DNA of 7,247 nt from an uncultured Pirellulaceae bacterium. GTDB lineage: Bacteria > Planctomycetota > Planctomycetia > Pirellulales > Pirellulaceae. Numbering within the stretch: position 1 is the first letter of the stretch; each line of letters begins with the position of its first letter. Positions 6,105 through 7,247 of the stretch are shown one piece after another. The position numbers were made by a program, and so were the translations under genes. The stretch spans positions 1 to 7,247 of the forward strand of contig CAMYKF010000098.1 in NCBI GenBank assembly GCA_947258905.1, in the 5' to 3' direction. The notes below the pieces were generated by a model that saw nothing but the letters and a program-made list of their open reading frames with translations, was not told where the DNA came from and ran no database searches.

Positions 6105-6800
6105 ATGCAAACTGTTTTTCGACGCGTATGGTTGACCGTTCCTTGCTTGATGATCCCCTTATTCACGAGTGCCTGCCAGGAAGCGGGATCAGGTGACCAA
6201 CCAATGCGATCAACATCCATGCAATCCGACCCCCTGCCGGACCCGCGACTGCGGGGTGATCGCTCTTTGGAGGAATGCATCGTTTCGCGCCGCTCGATAC
6301 GGGAGTATGCGGAAAAGGCCTTGTCGGACGCACAGATATCCCAGTTGCTTTGGGCGACCCAGGGTGTCACCGACCCTGCGGGGCTACGGGCAGCGCCATC
6401 GGCGGGAGCCTTGTATCCGCTGGAACTCTACGTAGCCACCTCATCGGGACTCTACCATTACGGCCCCGCCGGGCACGAGCTGACCCAGCGTACCGACCGG
6501 GACCTCCGGCCATCCCTGAGCGCGGCGGCGCTTGCCCAACAGTCGGTCGCTGCAGCGCCTGCGGTATTTGTTATTACGGGAGTAAACGAACGTATGCGAG
6601 GCAAATATGGCGAGCGGACAGAACGATATGTGCACATGGAAGCCGGTCATGCGGCGCAGAACTTGCTGCTACAGGCAGAGGCTCTCGGTCTCGGTGGAGT
6701 TCCCGTGGGAGCGTTTGAAGACGATCGCCTGGCACGGGTCCTGGGACTCACCCGCAACGAGTCACCTCTGTATTTGATTCCAGTGGGTTATCCACGATAG
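6105..6800 (+). CDS. SagB/ThcOx-type nitroreductase family protein with a lipoprotein-like signal (231 aa)
   Basis: The ATG at 6105 has GGGAG (6093-6097) seven bases upstream. Residues 55-231 match the FMN-dependent nitroreductase fold of the SagB/ThcOx subgroup: SRRSIREY (61-68, the Arg-rich FMN phosphate-binding start), QLLWATQGVTD (80-90), RAAPSAGALYPLELYV (95-110), RYVHMEAGHAAQNLLLQ (174-190), GLGGVPVGAF (195-204) and a closing PVGYP. Family enzymes use FMN for redox chemistry. SagB itself oxidises azolines to azoles in peptide natural products, but no cyclodehydratase (YcaO) or precursor gene is visible here, so the substrate is unknown. The first 24 residues look like an export signal ending in TSAC (C24), a weak lipobox with Thr at -3. 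The n-region reads FRRVWL, close to the Tat pattern RRxFL. Export as a lipoprotein is therefore inferred. A Ser/Pro/Asp-rich linker (25-50) separates signal and domain. The gene stands alone, 193 bp after its neighbour. Confidence 0.9.
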   Translation: MQTVFRRVWLTVPCLMIPLFTSACQEAGSGDQPMRSTSMQSDPLPDPRLRGDRSLEECIVSRRSIREYAEKALSDAQISQLLWATQGVTDPAGLRAAPSAGALYPLELYVATSSGLYHYGPAGHELTQRTDRDLRPSLSAAALAQQSVAAAPAVFVITGVNERMRGKYGERTERYVHMEAGHAAQNLLLQAEALGLGGVPVGAFEDDRLARVLGLTRNESPLYLIPVGYPR

Positions 6801-6830
6801 GCAACGACCAGTTCTCGTGGCACGGGTCGC

Positions 6831-6849
6831 CCTGCCAACGCCTGGCAGG
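6831..6849 (+). terminator. Hairpin after the nitroreductase gene
   Basis: CCTGCCA (6831-6837) pairs perfectly with TGGCAGG (6843-6849) over the loop ACGCC, starting 31 bases after the stop codon. It is a plausible end of the nitroreductase transcript, but the following bases (TATCGAAAAGG) lack a T-run, so this is only a candidate. Confidence 0.4.
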
Positions 6850-6878
6850 TATCGAAAAGGCGATTTCGACCAAGAATT

Positions 6879-6893
6879 GTCGGATGATCCGAC
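6879..6893 (-). other. Short hairpin just downstream of the tRNA-Leu fragment
   Basis: GTCGGA (6879-6884) and TCCGAC (6888-6893) make a 6-bp stem with a three-base loop. Read on the - strand it begins seven bases after the tRNA fragment's 3' end and is followed by AATTCTTGG. It could be the terminator of the original tRNA-Leu gene, carried along with its 3' end, though the T content after it is low. Confidence 0.35.
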
Positions 6894-6899
6894 TTCCAG

Positions 6900-6948
6900 T
6901 ACCGGAGACAGGACTTGAACCTGCACGCCTTGCGGCCTGGATCCTAAA
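6900..6948 (-). tRNA. 3' half of a tRNA-Leu(UAG) gene, truncated at the anticodon loop
   Basis: On the - strand the segment reads as follows. Anticodon loop TTTAGGA (6948-6942) contains UAG (6946-6944), followed by the 3' anticodon strand TCCAG (6941-6937). A leucine-type long variable arm GCC-GCAA-GGC (6936-6927) comes next, then two bases GT. The T arm is GCAGG-TTCAAGT-CCTGT (6924-6908) with a canonical TTCRANY loop. Last are the 3' acceptor strand CTCCGGT (6907-6901) and the discriminator A (6900). CCA is not encoded. The 5' half is absent: the bases where CTGGA should pair with TCCAG read GCAGT, and neither a D arm nor ACCGGAG follows further out to the window end. The long variable arm and UAG anticodon point to leucine. 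It cannot be a working tRNA as it stands; it looks like a displaced att half-site or a tRNA relic. Confidence 0.75.
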
Positions 6949-7114
6949 ACTGCCCTGGAAGATCGCTCGCAACCCGTTTTTTTCAATGTGAAATCATCAT
7001 ATCGGGCTCAAATCAGCGTGGCAATCGTGCGCACTTAATTGCCGTAAATAGCCGTATGGCGCAAAATCGACATTCGCGCAAAACGGTAGTCAACTTCTCA
7101 CTTGGTTGCGATAC
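6949..7114. other. Gap between the tRNA-Leu fragment and the partial GIY-YIG-like gene
   Basis: These 166 bases hold a T7 run (6977-6983) without a hairpin in front of it. They also hold two copies of GCGCAAAA (7059-7066 and 7076-7083) spaced 17 bases apart. No gene, tRNA 5' half or recognisable promoter is present. Together with 6801-6899 this makes about 314 bases without a protein gene. Confidence 0.4.
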
Positions 7115-7247
7115 ATGAACGAGGCTCGCGGACGCACAATCCAGATCTACTTGCCGACGGGTGAACCTCGTGGAATCAGAATCGCCGAAATGACGACTCG
7201 CACCGTTCAAATGGTGCTGGTCCCCCAAAGTCATCTAGTGGCGCCGC
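7115..7247 (+). CDS. N-terminus of a probable GIY-YIG nuclease family protein (3' end outside window)
   Basis: The frame from the ATG at 7115 runs open to the window edge and gives 44 residues: MNEARGRTIQIYLPTGEPRG, then IRIAEMTTRTVQMVLVP, then QSHLVAP. The pattern G-R-[TS]-I-x-[IL]-[FY]-L-x-[DT]-G-x-P-x-G-[IL]-x-x-A-E and a following strand ending in VP-x-S-x-L is what I recall from the N-terminal segment of bacterial GIY-YIG nuclease family proteins. There it precedes the catalytic domain with its GVYxL strand. The catalytic motifs lie beyond the window, so the assignment rests on this leader segment only. The frame is open back to a TAG at 7049 without another ATG; no good Shine-Dalgarno precedes 7115, and TTG 7106 is a weaker alternative. 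Its position beside a tRNA half-gene suggests it belongs to an integrated segment. Alternative: a host gene that happens to flank the tRNA relic. Confidence 0.6.
   Translation, partial: MNEARGRTIQIYLPTGEPRGIRIAEMTTRTVQMVLVPQSHLVAP

Noticed and set aside
6105..6800. Azole-forming RiPP cluster around the SagB-like enzyme
   Set aside because: No YcaO cyclodehydratase, precursor peptide or transporter is visible on either side, and the enzyme appears to be exported.
6748..6986. Two overlapping - strand frames over the tRNA fragment
   Set aside because: Their translations contain typical read-through of a tRNA T arm (GSSPVSGTGS, VQVLSPV); they are artefacts of the tRNA-Leu sequence.
7059..7083. 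Two GCGCAAAA copies 17 bases apart as an operator or att core
   Set aside because: Eight-base repeats of this kind occur by chance, and nothing else supports a regulatory or recombination role.
6949..7247. Group I intron interrupting the tRNA-Leu anticodon loop, as in some tRNA-Leu genes
   Set aside because: No conserved P/Q/R/S core or 5' tRNA half is seen upstream on the - strand within 300 bases, and the + strand there encodes a plausible protein.

Overview
The window most likely comes from a planctomycete (phylum Planctomycetota). The main reason is a protein with a prepilin-like N-terminus, the DUF1559 core motifs and an H-X9-DG tail motif, a family massively expanded in that phylum. 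The large Asn/Asp-rich beta-helix surface protein and the generous intergenic gaps fit the same picture. All protein genes I can support lie on the + strand; one tRNA-derived fragment lies on the - strand. This assignment is inference from family content only.

Layout. Positions 1-2298 hold the 3' part of a large right-handed beta-helix (parallel-rung) protein. Its start lies before the window and its reading frame is broken at about 1080-1088. Positions 2299-2934 are gene-free. They begin with two head-to-head copies of a GC-rich, REP-like inverted-repeat element (2326-2388 and 2432-2488) and also hold a strong stem-loop (2653-2687). A small secreted protein of unknown function follows (2935-3462). 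Next is a 771-residue DUF1559-type protein fused to a long helical C-terminal region carrying an EF-hand loop (3596-5911), closed by a perfect 8-bp hairpin. A SagB/ThcOx-type nitroreductase with a lipoprotein-like and possibly Tat-like signal sequence is at 6105-6800.

The right edge looks different. At 6900-6948 on the - strand lies the 3' half of a tRNA-Leu(UAG) gene, cut exactly at the anticodon loop, with no 5' half in the window. That is the footprint expected from a tRNA-targeting integrative element. Beyond it, at 7115 to the window end, starts a partial gene that resembles the N-terminus of GIY-YIG nuclease-family proteins.

How the genes work together: the beta-helix, small secreted and DUF1559 proteins are all probably envelope or cell-surface proteins, but gaps of 133-636 bp separate the genes and I see no tight operon. 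The nitroreductase and the GIY-YIG gene have no visible functional link to them. The points most worth a second look are the tRNA half-gene junction, the DUF1559 fusion, the exported-looking SagB-like enzyme and the frame break in the beta-helix gene.
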